DNA of 64,000 bases from Crotophaga sulcirostris (taxonomy: Eukaryota; Chordata; Aves; Cuculiformes; Crotophagidae): positions 124,001-188,000 of the forward strand of contig VYZB01000744.1 of NCBI GenBank assembly GCA_013397455.1, written 5' to 3'. Under the pieces are notes generated by a model that was not told the DNA's origin, did not search any database, and was given only the letters and a program-made list of their open reading frames with translations. Shown here one piece after another: positions 49,565 through 61,087 of the stretch (its first letter is position 1; every line of letters begins with the position of its first letter). Both the position numbers and the translations under genes were made by a program.

Positions 49565-49905
49565 ATGCAAAAACATTACAGGAGGGAAAGACCTTGGAGA
49601 AGAAGCAGCAGCAATCACACTAAACTAGTACCTGATGCAACGGCCAGCAGCACCTCAGCGCAGGCCAGACTGCATGGTTGCCCAGTGGAGGCACTGGGAA
49701 CAGTCTGTACCCAACAGTGGGTTGTCAGCAGGGGGTCAGCACCCAAGACCCCCCACTGCTGGGTACAGAGGATCTTGTAGGGGGTTTCCTCACATAGAGC
49801 TGGAGGGTTCACGTCTCACGTGTGAGGAAGTGAGGAACTTGCATTGCTGGGAGGGGTGCCAATGACCTCCAGATGGGAAACAGAGGAATTGCGAGGGGAG
49901 GATAA
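49565..49905. other. GC-richer island with an inverted repeat
   Basis: About 340 bp of GC-richer sequence stands out from its AT-rich surroundings. Three overlapping open frames of 65-76 codons cross it, which is expected of GC-rich non-coding DNA. It contains the inverted repeat at 49707-49766. It could be a transposon or LTR fragment. I recognise no family. Confidence 0.45.
49707..49766. repeat. Inverted repeat, 15-bp arms
   Basis: GTACCCAACAGTGGG (49707-49721) and CCCACTGCTGGGTAC (49752-49766) pair at 14 of 15 positions across a 30-bp loop. Confidence 0.9.
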
Positions 49906-51889
49906 AAATATAAAGGGTTTTGGTTAAAGAACGACTTTTAGAAATGTGTTATTAACATTTTGGAAGCATCTAGAGTTGTGGTTTGCCTGTTGTGTTAGTG
50001 ATATTGATCCTGAATGTATACCTTACTGACCGCTAGTTAATTATGTGACATCAATAAAATTATAAACTGGTTTACTCCTTATTTTGGTGAAACTATTCAA
50101 ACTGAGTATATTTTTCTTGTGATAGACAGAAAGAACAAGTTCATACCCCCAAATGCCCTATCCAATCCTGGCCTTGTTAGTTTCTCTCATTTGTTTTATG
50201 AGCAAAAGAAAAATGACAAAGATTGCATCCATTTTTCAAATAGCAGACATAGATAGAGACATATTGAGGTCCAAGGCATACATTTCTGTTTCATATCCTT
50301 TCCTATATGCGCAGGATACCCTGTCCCCTATGTTCAAGAAGTACATATTAACTCTAGATTTAGATGTTTTCAATATTATATTTTTCGCTGGGTTATCTCC
50401 ATAGATTAACAGATTAACATGCTGCAATTGATTTGTCATGTTTCAGAAATCTATTTAGGGATTAAATGAACTTCATCTTAAAATATTTTTTTTTCAATGA
50501 TTATGAAGGGATTCTTCTGGACTAAATCATATCTGGTCAGGTGAATAAAACTTCTACTGCTAGAAAAGTATTTTCACGATTCGTACCCTGAATGAAAGAA
50601 GGTGCTTGCTGGAAAACCTGTCTTGAACATGGGAAAATGCTCATAAACACCCTTCTTTATAGTGTTCCCTTTGGCTGATTTCTGGACATAGGTCATCTGG
50701 ATCATCATCCTCCAACACAGCTACGTATCGTTTCATTCACTATGTTAGGAATGTGATTTACTATACAGATAACAAAAAGACAGACAATGTGATCCTTATA
50801 TCCTTGTTGAGTATAGTTAGTGGCTGACACTTTAGCTTGAAGATCAGGATACAAATTTGGGGTGTACTGCAATCTTTTTAATTTGATTTTGCTAATCTGA
50901 ACCAGGAAATTTATTACAGGTCTTTCCCTTAATATTTGACATGTAGTAAACTTTTGAATAATTATCAATGGAAACTGACAAGGGTTTTTAAAGGAAAAAG
51001 AATACTGCAGTAGGATGCTTATATAGAGATGTGGAAACCCAACTTCAAGTTGCTGTTGTGAATCAGGTGTAGTGAAACCAGAAAAACCTTCAGGTATTAC
51101 AGCCTGTGTTAGCTCTCCTGCTTAGCAGCAGAGGTCATGATGAGCACATCACCCCAGTGGTCCATTATCTCCTCATGAAATTCAGAGACCATATCAAGAA
51201 TTCTTCTCTAGTATTAAGACTCTCTACAGCATTGGCAGGAAAATTGTTTTTCCTTGCATGATCCTGACCTCCTAAGGCATTATATTTGAGTGAGGCTCTG
51301 AAACTCTTGACCAATGGAATAAAGTTCATGGGAAATAACTGACAGTATCTGGACACCTAGCTGTGAAAAAGAATTACATTCATGCACGTATATATTTGTA
51401 TAAGTAATGCAAAAGCAGTTGCTTCTTTTTAGATTTCATTTAATTTCTTAAATATGAATAAATTATATACAGCAACAAAACAGGCAAGCGATCTTCAGTC
51501 TCTTCCCCCCACCCAAGAAAAAATAAAAACCACAAAAATTCCTCAACAAAATAACCCACAAACCCCACCAACTAAACAACAAAAATAATGGAAATAAGCT
51601 ATACGCCAGACAGAGATTTTTACCAACATTTTGCTATTTATACACATCATAAGGATTGGGAAAGTATATGAGTTATAAACGTGCATCCCCTGGATTTTGA
51701 AAGGAACTAATTCTATATAAAAGACTCTCCAAAGTTAATGAAGAAAACACTCCTACAAAATGCTTACTAGTCTCTACCAAACAGTAGCTGACAAATAGGA
51801 CTTTTTTAGATATTACTTGTTCTCCCTTCTTTTAAGGTTTTAGTTTTAAGGTAATTAATGTGAGAATTTCATGTCTGTCTGGTTTTGTT
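49906..51889. other. AT-rich non-coding stretch
   Basis: Nothing recognisable beyond short chance open frames and a C/A-rich patch near 51500-51570. Confidence 0.6.
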
Positions 51890-52230
51890 AGAATCATAGA
51901 ATATCTCAAATTGGAAGGGATCCATAAGAATCATTGAGTCCAACTCCCTCCTTCTCAGAGGACTGCCTAAAACTAAATCATATGACAAACAGCATCATCC
52001 AGATGCTCCTTGAACTCTGAAAGGTTTGATGCTGTGAACATTTCCCTCAGGAGCTTATTCCAGTGACTCACCACCATCTCAGTGAAGAACTTTTTCTTAA
52101 TGTCTAATCTGAACTCACCTGGCACAGCTTCATTTCATTTCCTTGTGTCCTATTTTGTGTCACCAGAGAGAGGAGATCAGCATCTCCCTCTCCACTGCCC
52201 ACCTTGAGGAAGTTGCAGACTGCAATGAGG
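51890..52230 (-). mobile_element. CR1 LINE fragment, minus strand
   Basis: GAATCATAGAATATCTCAAA, 'TTGGAAGGGATCCATAAGAA', 'CAGTGACTCACCACCATCTC' (52061-52080) and 'CAGTGAAGAACTTTTTCTTA' are the complement of a CR1 3' region. The inner end runs into ORF2-derived wording (CCTTGAGGAAGTTGCAGACT near 52202). It is diverged and 5'-truncated. The 66-codon open frame inside it is not a gene. Confidence 0.9.
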
Positions 52231-53111
52231 TTGTTGTTGCTGTTGTTTCAGTTATTTATAACCAGAGTTTGAACTCAGGTCTACTAACTGATAGAGTGTT
52301 ACATATTCTGAGGCAAAGTACATTTCAACTGTTCCTCTACTAAAAATTTTGCAGTACATATATGCTATTAACTCTCATCAAACTAAATAGCTCACATTCA
52401 AAGATCTGCTTTGCAGTTAAGTTGATAAGATGCTTTTCTGATATAAGATGATGATCAGGTTCAGCTTCTTGCTCATTCAATATTCATTTGTAATGAAACA
52501 GTGATAAATGACTTCAACAAATCAAAAGATCAAGGTCATATTCATTATCTTAATTTTAGAGTACTCTTCCAGAATGCAGGAGGTACACATTCACGTCTTT
52601 ATATCAGTCTAGCCAGAACAGATATTTGATAATGGAATTCCTCAGGGAAGGTGTCATCTGGCAGGGGTTATGAAGTTCAACAAGGGGAATGGCAAGTCTT
52701 ATCTTAGATGATAGAAAATTTCTTTTGGTGAAATTGCATATTTTTCAAGGTGATTTGACAGTTTTTCTGGTTTTAAATATAGATTTCAAGAAATTACCTC
52801 TGAAGTAAATCACAGTCTAAGTAATCCATTATCAAAGACAGGTTATCAGCTTTCAACAAACTGTAAAAATATTTAAATATTAGTATGCACATGGGTGTAT
52901 ACACACAGACATACAAATGAATTTAACAATTTGTACAATCATTTATAAGCACACACATATCTAAATACATACACAGACACATACATTCCGAGACAGATTT
53001 TATAGAAAAATGTTTAACTGTACATGTGTATATACACAGACTAGGTGAAAGTTACAAGATTAGGTACTAAAGTGATGCAATTTAGACAACTAGGATTTAA
53101 ATACAAATGTC

Positions 53112-53153
53112 AAAGTAAAATAACTGTTTTCACTAAAGTAAAATAACTGTTTT
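53112..53153 (+). repeat. 23-bp tandem duplication
   Basis: AAAGTAAAATAACTGTTTT is present at 53112-53130 and again at 53135-53153, with CACT completing the first unit. Confidence 0.95.
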
Positions 53154-54346
53154 AACGTCAGTCCTATCTCGTGTTTTGTATGGATAAAACCTCTTTTTTA
53201 TTTTTGGAAATTGAATTTCTGCTGAAATATGCTGGTTTAAGCTCTTTGTGTTTCAGTCTCAGGTTTCTTGTGAGTAATCACTAAAAGAAAGTAAAATCAA
53301 TAAAGAGATTCCTTCTAGAACTTCAGAAATATTTACAAATGCTGTTGTAAATACTGTTTGCTAGAAGAGAGATAAGTACATAAATATAGCTTAGAAATAA
53401 TGGATTTCATTGCAGATTTCTGGGATTAGAGCTCAGGACTGCACAGTAAACAGTTCCAAAAGCATTACCATAAATTGGAAAATGAGAAGACTTCACTTAA
53501 TATCCATCTGAGAAGAGCTTTTTAGATAGAGGCGTGAGAAAGGAATAACAGATCTGAAACACTGAAATAGCAGATAGAAGTACTTTTGTGTTCTCCTGGA
53601 TAGAGCTAGGTAAATGCCTTTTGCCTGAATTTGACATACAAACTGTACTTTCTAAAATATACCAGACACTTTATTTTGTTTATACTACAGTAATCTACAG
53701 ATATTGGTTCCTAATGGAAAATTTCAAGTAATGAAGGCATTAAAACAGACCTTTGGTGATTATGAAGGGCTCTACTCAGAACAAAGTTTGCTTTTCAAAG
53801 TAATGCAAACCTATTTTGTTAGACCACACCACCAATAATGTCACATTGCCTTCTGTCTCCTCCGTAGCAGACAGTTGTCTTTTTAATATGTTCCAAAAAA
53901 CTGACAACCTCATTTTGAGTTCCACTATGAAATTCATGTGAAAGGGTTTTGATCAATGTTTTGTTTTCAGCATGTCCCATGTTGAATAACCAAGGAGGTC
54001 GGTTGGAAGAAGCAACCAACTAAAGGGACCCCGGAGATTCAAATAAGTTGTGTTATCTCTTCACTGCTCATTGACTTTTAGCACACATTCAAAATCACAG
54101 GCAAAATCAATGTAAGTTTTCCGCAGAGAGTGTCAGAATACCTTATATATATATGCTTACTAATTTGCGGATGTATATGTAATTTAATATATGTATATGT
54201 AATGCATACATTTTCACCGGCAACACAAACAGGATAAAATGTATCAGCTTTTAAATTACACAGAATAAATTTATTCTAATGATTGAATGGGGAAAAAATT
54301 TTCCGCACATTTTCCATTTGTAAATACAAGTAGAAATTGATTCCAG

Positions 54347-54364
54347 ATAGTATAATTATACTAT
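54347..54364. repeat. Perfect 18-bp palindrome
   Basis: ATAGTATAATTATACTAT equals its own reverse complement. Given the AT-richness this may be chance. Confidence 0.9.
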
Positions 54365-56459
54365 TATTGATAATCTGTAATAAAAAAATAGCATTTGGCC
54401 AAGGTGCTGAGATATTCAGATACGTGTTATAATAGATGTCCTTAATATTCCACAACAAGAAGTTATAACTTTTAGTGTTCAGATTTTTACTTTTTTTCCT
54501 GCATACGTATTACCCAGAGAAAAAAACCTTGCTACATCAGAACCACATTGGAATATTTGTTTGGAGCTAGCGTAGGAGGGAAGACCTTTGGAAACACCAG
54601 GATAGTTTCTAGTGCACTTGGTTTTCTTTTGGAATTTAATTCACGAAAACTGGTTTGGTCCACTCAGCGTCAGTAGACCAGAGCACAGTTTGAAAAGTGA
54701 CATCTCTGGATCCTGTAAAGGCTGGGTTGCAATGGCAGGATTGCCACTTCATTACGGCATATAGAGCAATGGTACCTCATCAAACTGCTTTCTGACAACC
54801 TTAAACAGTTATTTTTTAAGGGTAAGTGGCCCATTTCATACCAGCTACATGGCACTGGGAATGAGGTTTTGTGGAGAAGCATTTTGTGTGATAGTGTTTA
54901 AAGTGACTAGGAAATGAGGTATAAGGAGATTGCTGTGCTATATTGGTTACTGCAAGCACTTCAAGTGTTTACCATTATATAGTACATTGATAAGCTCTTC
55001 ACCCAGTTTGATGTCTGCTAATTCTGAACACTTAACAAGCATATCTGTCCAAACACTGATTGGTAATATCATTTTTAATACACTTAAGTTGACTAAATAA
55101 GAAAATTCCAGCCAAGACTATGGACTCTGTAGTTTCTTGTGCATTTAAAGTCCTTATTTCTGTTTAGTCCTTTATATTTAGCTTCTACTACAGTTTTTCA
55201 TTTTAACTCAAGAAATACACTTGCTGTTAACAACTAAATAAGAGAGACACATTCCTTTTATACACAGAAATTCATGGTAAGCATGGAAATAAATCATTTT
55301 CACTGAGCGGCAGGGGACAGGGAGTGACATATTAAGATACATTTGAAAGCATCGTTGTTTTCCTATGCCTCATGGGTTTGAAGATATTGCTTGGCACATG
55401 GCAAGTTTTTACATGAAGCAAAAATCCCTGTGACAGTCTTTTGTGTATCATACAGGGCTGCCTAGAAACTTCACTGAAATGGAGTTATCCTAATACAATG
55501 AAAAACAGTTACTGTACTAAAAAGTCAATTCAGGTAACCTCAGGATTTTTCACATTCCCAGTTCATCACATATAGGACTACAGTTCCCACAGAACTAAAT
55601 ACACCCACATACTAACAGACAGCTGTGTGGCAAACAGTGAATCAGCAAGACACAATGACTGCACCCAGTTTCTCACTTATAAACCTAAGTAGGTCTTAGA
55701 TACAATCTTATAGCTGCCTCATTTTCTCAGAGCCTCAAATTTATTAACTATCGTTAAGTTTATAAGGAATATAGTTCTCATGGAGATAATAAAATGTAAT
55801 GTTTTAGACTAGTGGGGTGTTTATATAAGATCTCATCTTTGAAATTCTGATAATGGCAAAACTCCCACTGGCATCAAGGAGAATTTTGCCTGCCAAAAGA
55901 CTGCAAGATCAACCAGACAGTATTTACAATAAATTTACAGTACATTTTAAGAGCTTTTATGACTTCCAATATAATTCTGTGATTTCCCACATAATAGGTC
56001 TCTAGACTTCTGATGCACTCATTTATGAATTCTTCTTCATGGATATTAGTTTACACACTTGAGAGAAAGGTACAAATTAGAATATCTTAGAGTAATGAAT
56101 TTTGGCCTATCTTAAACTTCAGGGATTTAGGATAAGAATGAACCATCAGAATTTTGTTTGGTTTTGCTCCAACTCTCTATATAACCAAACAGACTCATAA
56201 TTCATCAAGAAGGTACTTTCTGCTGGAGAGAGAGCAAAATTCTCCCTGACAGTGTCATGGTAATCAAAGGTACTTACCTCTTTTATTTGCATGAAAAATA
56301 CATTTGTGCCTTGTGCAGTATCTTACCCTACTTTAGTTAATGCTAATAATCTAAACATATATTTTCTAAATTTGCATGAACAGGGGAATATTAGCAATAT
56401 CCTACTGTAAGTGTCATTTGAAAATCTCCTTGGTGCTCTATATTACCCAGGGAAGGAGT

Positions 56460-56482
56460 GAGAGAGAGAGAGAGAAAGAGAG
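56460..56482 (+). repeat. GA-rich simple repeat
   Basis: A run of GA dinucleotides with one AA interruption inside a longer purine-rich tract. Confidence 0.93.
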
Positions 56483-59400
56483 AAAAATGAAGAAAGACAA
56501 AGGGAAAGAGAGATGGGAAAAAGGAAGGCTTGAAGGAGGAAGAAACTTCCAGATGGTGATTCAGAGCAGAAACCTTTTTGAAGTATTCTGATTCTGATTG
56601 GAAATTCCCATGTCAGTTTCCTATGCTTAAGCACTATTAACAGCCCTCAAAATGCCATGAAGAAAGAAAATAATAGATTCATTTTATTATACCTCACTCA
56701 CTGATGATTTTGTTCTGACTAAACAATATGGATTTAGACATCATGATGGATGTTTTCTGATACAGTAACATAAGGTGGTTTTTAGCCACTTGTTAATTTT
56801 GTTCTTTTGGCCTCTCAACAACATCCTAGCAAAGTAAAATCTGAAGAAGACAAAAATACCAGCTTACAATTATTATCACGGTTTCATTAAAGGGTTACAA
56901 CTCCACTTTTCATATAAAGAAGTCTAGAACTGGATAATTGCAGCATGATTGCAGTAGTGATTTGCTCCTTCTGCCAATGACTTTGTACTGCAATTCTATT
57001 GCTTATAACCTTTGAATACCTGACATGTAATTTTGTTCTGATTTATTATACTTTAAATAATATTTGATTGGTATGAGCTACATGATGATATCACTTGCTC
57101 TGCATTTTACAAATACATCTGAGTGTTTGCCACACTCTGAGAGATTAATCATATGCACTCCGAAAAAAGTTATGGACGCTAAATAGAATGGCTTATTTCA
57201 TAAAGTGGCTGTTTTAATATATTTCAAAATTTCAAATCACTAAGAAAGTCACTTTTTAGAAACAGTTTTTTCTTAAGAGAAAAAATAAGCCTCAGTTTTC
57301 TATATCTAAATATATACATACAGATTACAGATGTGTTATTAAATTGCTTTTGAAAATTATATACAGATCCATCAACAAAAGGGTACAATGCAGTTTTATA
57401 ATTCCCCTATCCAGTATGACCTCACTGTATTTTTTATGAGGTTACATAGATGCAAATGTTAACTGTTCAAAGGAAATTTTCCAAAGGCACGTAGAAGTAG
57501 CTATCATTTTTGTTCAGAAGGATGCACATTTCCTCTCCCACTTAGATCTGATTAGTTCATAGGAAGGTCAACCACTGGAAAAGAGACCAGTGGCACAATA
57601 GTGGAAAAAATACCCTAAAAAATTATTAGACATTATCTCCTCTCAAAACTTAGACACCAGTGCTTTGTAAATTAAAAAGGTCCTGTGTAGACCTCCAGCT
57701 TTATCTAAGATACAAGAGGCAACTGGTATTTGTATGAGACCCATTCTTTTATTTCAGATGTGATCTAGCAGATTAATGTAGTTAGGGCTTATTTGCAGAA
57801 AAAATATTTGAATGTCAATACAAACTTTTCACAAACCTGTGAAGGTTTTCATAGGTTTTTTGTGGGAGAACAATCATTTTTAGATAAAATAAACCTGTTT
57901 TTTTAAATGATAACAAAAATTAGAAACAGAAAGAAGAAAGTTCTTCTATATCTTTTCAGTGCTTGATAGTCTATAGCCAAGTGGTCTGTCAGTATACAGG
58001 GAAAGGTGTTTTCACCTTGTGTCTAGACACACAATGAGTCCTAAACAAAACTTTGTTTTATCTTAAGAAGCGTGCCACTTTCCAGTCCACTGATATAACT
58101 TTCACAAAATCTCTGTGTTACACTTATGTTGGAATGCAAAGAATTATGCTGTGAAGTTTATAGTTATAGCAGTGGTTGGGGAAAAAAAGTCAGTAAACAA
58201 AAGAGGTGTTTTCATGTTCTGAGCAGATTTTCTGTCTTTTAAAATGTTATATGTGGTTACAGCAGCAGAAGAATTTATTTGTAATGTTAAATGCATAGAT
58301 TACAAATATCTCATTTAAATGTAACTGTACAGCCAGCTGAGAAAAGGCAGCAAATGTTCTCATAATTTAAACTTTAGGAAATCAATAATGTTTTAGCACT
58401 GCATAATCAAACTTAGGGGTAATAGTACGTATAATGTGCAGAATATGAAAAGTACTTCCGGGAAAAGAAAATAATTAAAAATAAAAAAAAAAATGTATAG
58501 CGGTACATCTGTTCAGTCACAGTAAACCTGAGTTTTAAATATCTTGTATTTATTCTTCTTTAATTATCATTCTTCACAGGTATGGGGCTTAGGCTGAACT
58601 GAAACATGTGCTACAGAACTAGCATTGCTGCTAGCAACTTGCATTACATTGCCTGTCAGTCATTTTATTAAGCAGATACCACTTTGAGTTTTATCATAAT
58701 GGACAGCACACAAATAAGAGAATTTTAGGGTTTATGAAAACCTTATTTTATTCACTTTCTAGTTCAGATCTTCACAACAGTTAAACACTTTGTTTAAAAA
58801 AAAAACAAACTTATGCACAACATGAGCTGTTTTCACTAACAAGAATAAATAAGACAAGTGTTTCTGCTAGAAATGTCATTTAGAGTCATCATTAGAAAAC
58901 TCAGTAGTAGTTACTTGAACAAAGTCTAACAAACCAAGAAAAACTATTCATCAGAAAATAAACAAAATAATTGTCTCACTCTGAAGGCATCTAAGTTTTT
59001 CTAACAGCTATCAGAAGAGTAAATTCTAAAGGTATGGGGGTCCACACAGCCTATTTTGCTCAACCTACAAAGATGGTGTTCAGTGCAACGCAGCACTGTC
59101 TTAATAGCTCTACTGAGCCCTTTCCGTAAGTGACAGGCTCCAAACTACACAGAGTTTTCAAAATAATTTCCAATTTGAGCAGTGCACAGAGGAAAGGAAA
59201 TACTTTAAAAACATGAACAAAGGTGGACAATGTGATCTTGTGAAGGACAGGAACGATCATACAGTTTTCAGCTCACTTCATATGTTGAAATTATCTAGTC
59301 TTCAAGGACTGGACACACTTAAATCTAGACATCTTCAGAATTGAAGTCATCAATATCTTCCTCTAAAGAGTCTTACCCAGGTTAACTAATGAATGGAGAT

Positions 59401-61045
59401 AAGTGTTTATTCATATTAAAGAAATTATCTTATCTTAACATAAACATGTAGAGAAAGTCAAAAGAATTGTGTCCTAAGAGTGACATTTTTGTCCTCATAT
59501 ATAAAAACCAGATTTGGATGACTAGTTCATCTGTGCCTTCTTAAATTGCAAATGTTTAAGGTAATTGCATCAAAGACAATCAAAGTACATATGCATAACA
59601 GAAAACAGATGTTAGGTTGAAAATTCTGTAGACTTCTAGCTAGTCCTCTGTGGTAATGAGTATATCAGAAGGTGCTGGAAAACCGCTGAAATCTATAGTG
59701 CAAAAAAATAACAATGCTCTTTCATCAGGGAAAGAAGATAGGTGAAACATCTTCCATGAAGGCACAGACTTTCAGATAGCAGCCTTAATTTTCTTCATCT
59801 CGTATCGAAATGTGACAGATTCTAGTGACAAATATTTTGAATGTTTTAGGACTCTTGTGTATTCTTAATAAAGGCGTATACTATATGTCTCATTTTTAAA
59901 AAACTTATGGTAATGAATGTAATGAAAAAGTTATGCTATAGAAATTTCATAGGAGTTCATTCCCAGAAAAAATGTGATGGCATAATATTCCTCCAAGCTT
60001 ACTGTCTGATTGAATATGTAACGTAACTGAAAATGTGAGAATGTCATAGGGTATCAAAGGAAAGGAAATACACACAAGGACATATACCATTACAGCTTTG
60101 AAAATAATATTCTGGATTTTTTTCTGTCTTTATACTCAATTCCGTCCTCTCTTCCCTTTTGCAATTAGCTTTCCTCCATAACTTCTCTTATATTTCTTTA
60201 GCCTCTGGCTGCAATGACATGGAAAAATTCCTCTGAGGCCAATGTTAATATGGTTCTCTGGATTGCCCAGTAGTAATCACAAAGTATTGTTGATAAAATC
60301 TCTCAAGCACAACACCTCCAGGATACCAGCCAGTGGCAAATAAAGTAGGAATGACCTGAAGTTCATTTCCCTTTTTGTGTGAAAACAGAATAACCCTATC
60401 TCCTCTGCTGTTCCTCATTTCAAGGTCAACTCAACATGCTGTGTTTTAACTGTGATACATGGTTAATCAGTAGATACTCAGCATTCTTGTATTTTCTAAC
60501 CATTATTGTCTATAGCTAATCATCGAAATAGAAAATTATTACCATGGTGTCTTATGCATAAGTAAGGAATCTGTGTACCAGTGACCAAAGACCAATAAAC
60601 CAGTTCTGATTGATTGTTGGATTTGATGGATGTTTTAAAAATCAATACCTTTGCAGGCTCTTGTGTTCGTAAATAAGGTTTATGAGAGACAAGAGCTACA
60701 TCTCTGATCCTAACCCTGAATACAGAATACTCAGTGTTCTGCAGCAAATAGTGCCAGTCATTAAAAAAAATATTTAATGTGTAATTTTTTGGGTTTCTTT
60801 TCTGTGAGACTGCTTCATTTCATACTGTCGCATTACGAAAACCATCTTGTAGGTCCTGTTGTAATATGCATAATGTAATTACTCTCTTGTTAGGATTCTT
60901 TTGATTCATCAATAAAGGTATGTAGATTAAAAGAGGGATGTACAATATACAGAAAAGCCTTTCTTTGTTTCTTATTATCAATTATTTTAAAGTTTCATTT
61001 TAAAAATAACACCAGCCATTAAATTTCCTTTTTTTTTATTTACAG

Positions 61046-61087
61046 TTCTCTACAGAATGGAGCTGGGATCAGAAATGCAGATGAAAG
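61046..61087 (+). other. Possible 42-bp exon
   Basis: A strong acceptor (a T-run then TTTATTTACAG ending at 61045) is followed 42 bp later by AAAG then GTATTT, an acceptable donor. The length is a multiple of three and two of the three frames are open, so it could be an alternative micro-exon. The translation is too short to recognise. Chance splice-like sites are common, so confidence is low. Confidence 0.15.

Larger units (their letters stand above)
52231..61045. other. AT-rich non-coding stretch
   Basis: No gene is supported. Contents seen: a CA/TA-rich patch at about 52885-53045, a 23-bp tandem duplication at 53112-53153, an 18-bp palindrome at 54347-54364, a GA-rich run at 56460-56482 and an A-rich patch near 58470-58495. 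Confidence 0.6.

Noticed and set aside
53819..54019. 66-codon minus-strand open frame that looks protein-like
   Set aside because: No family recognised, no splice sites of note and no supporting neighbour.
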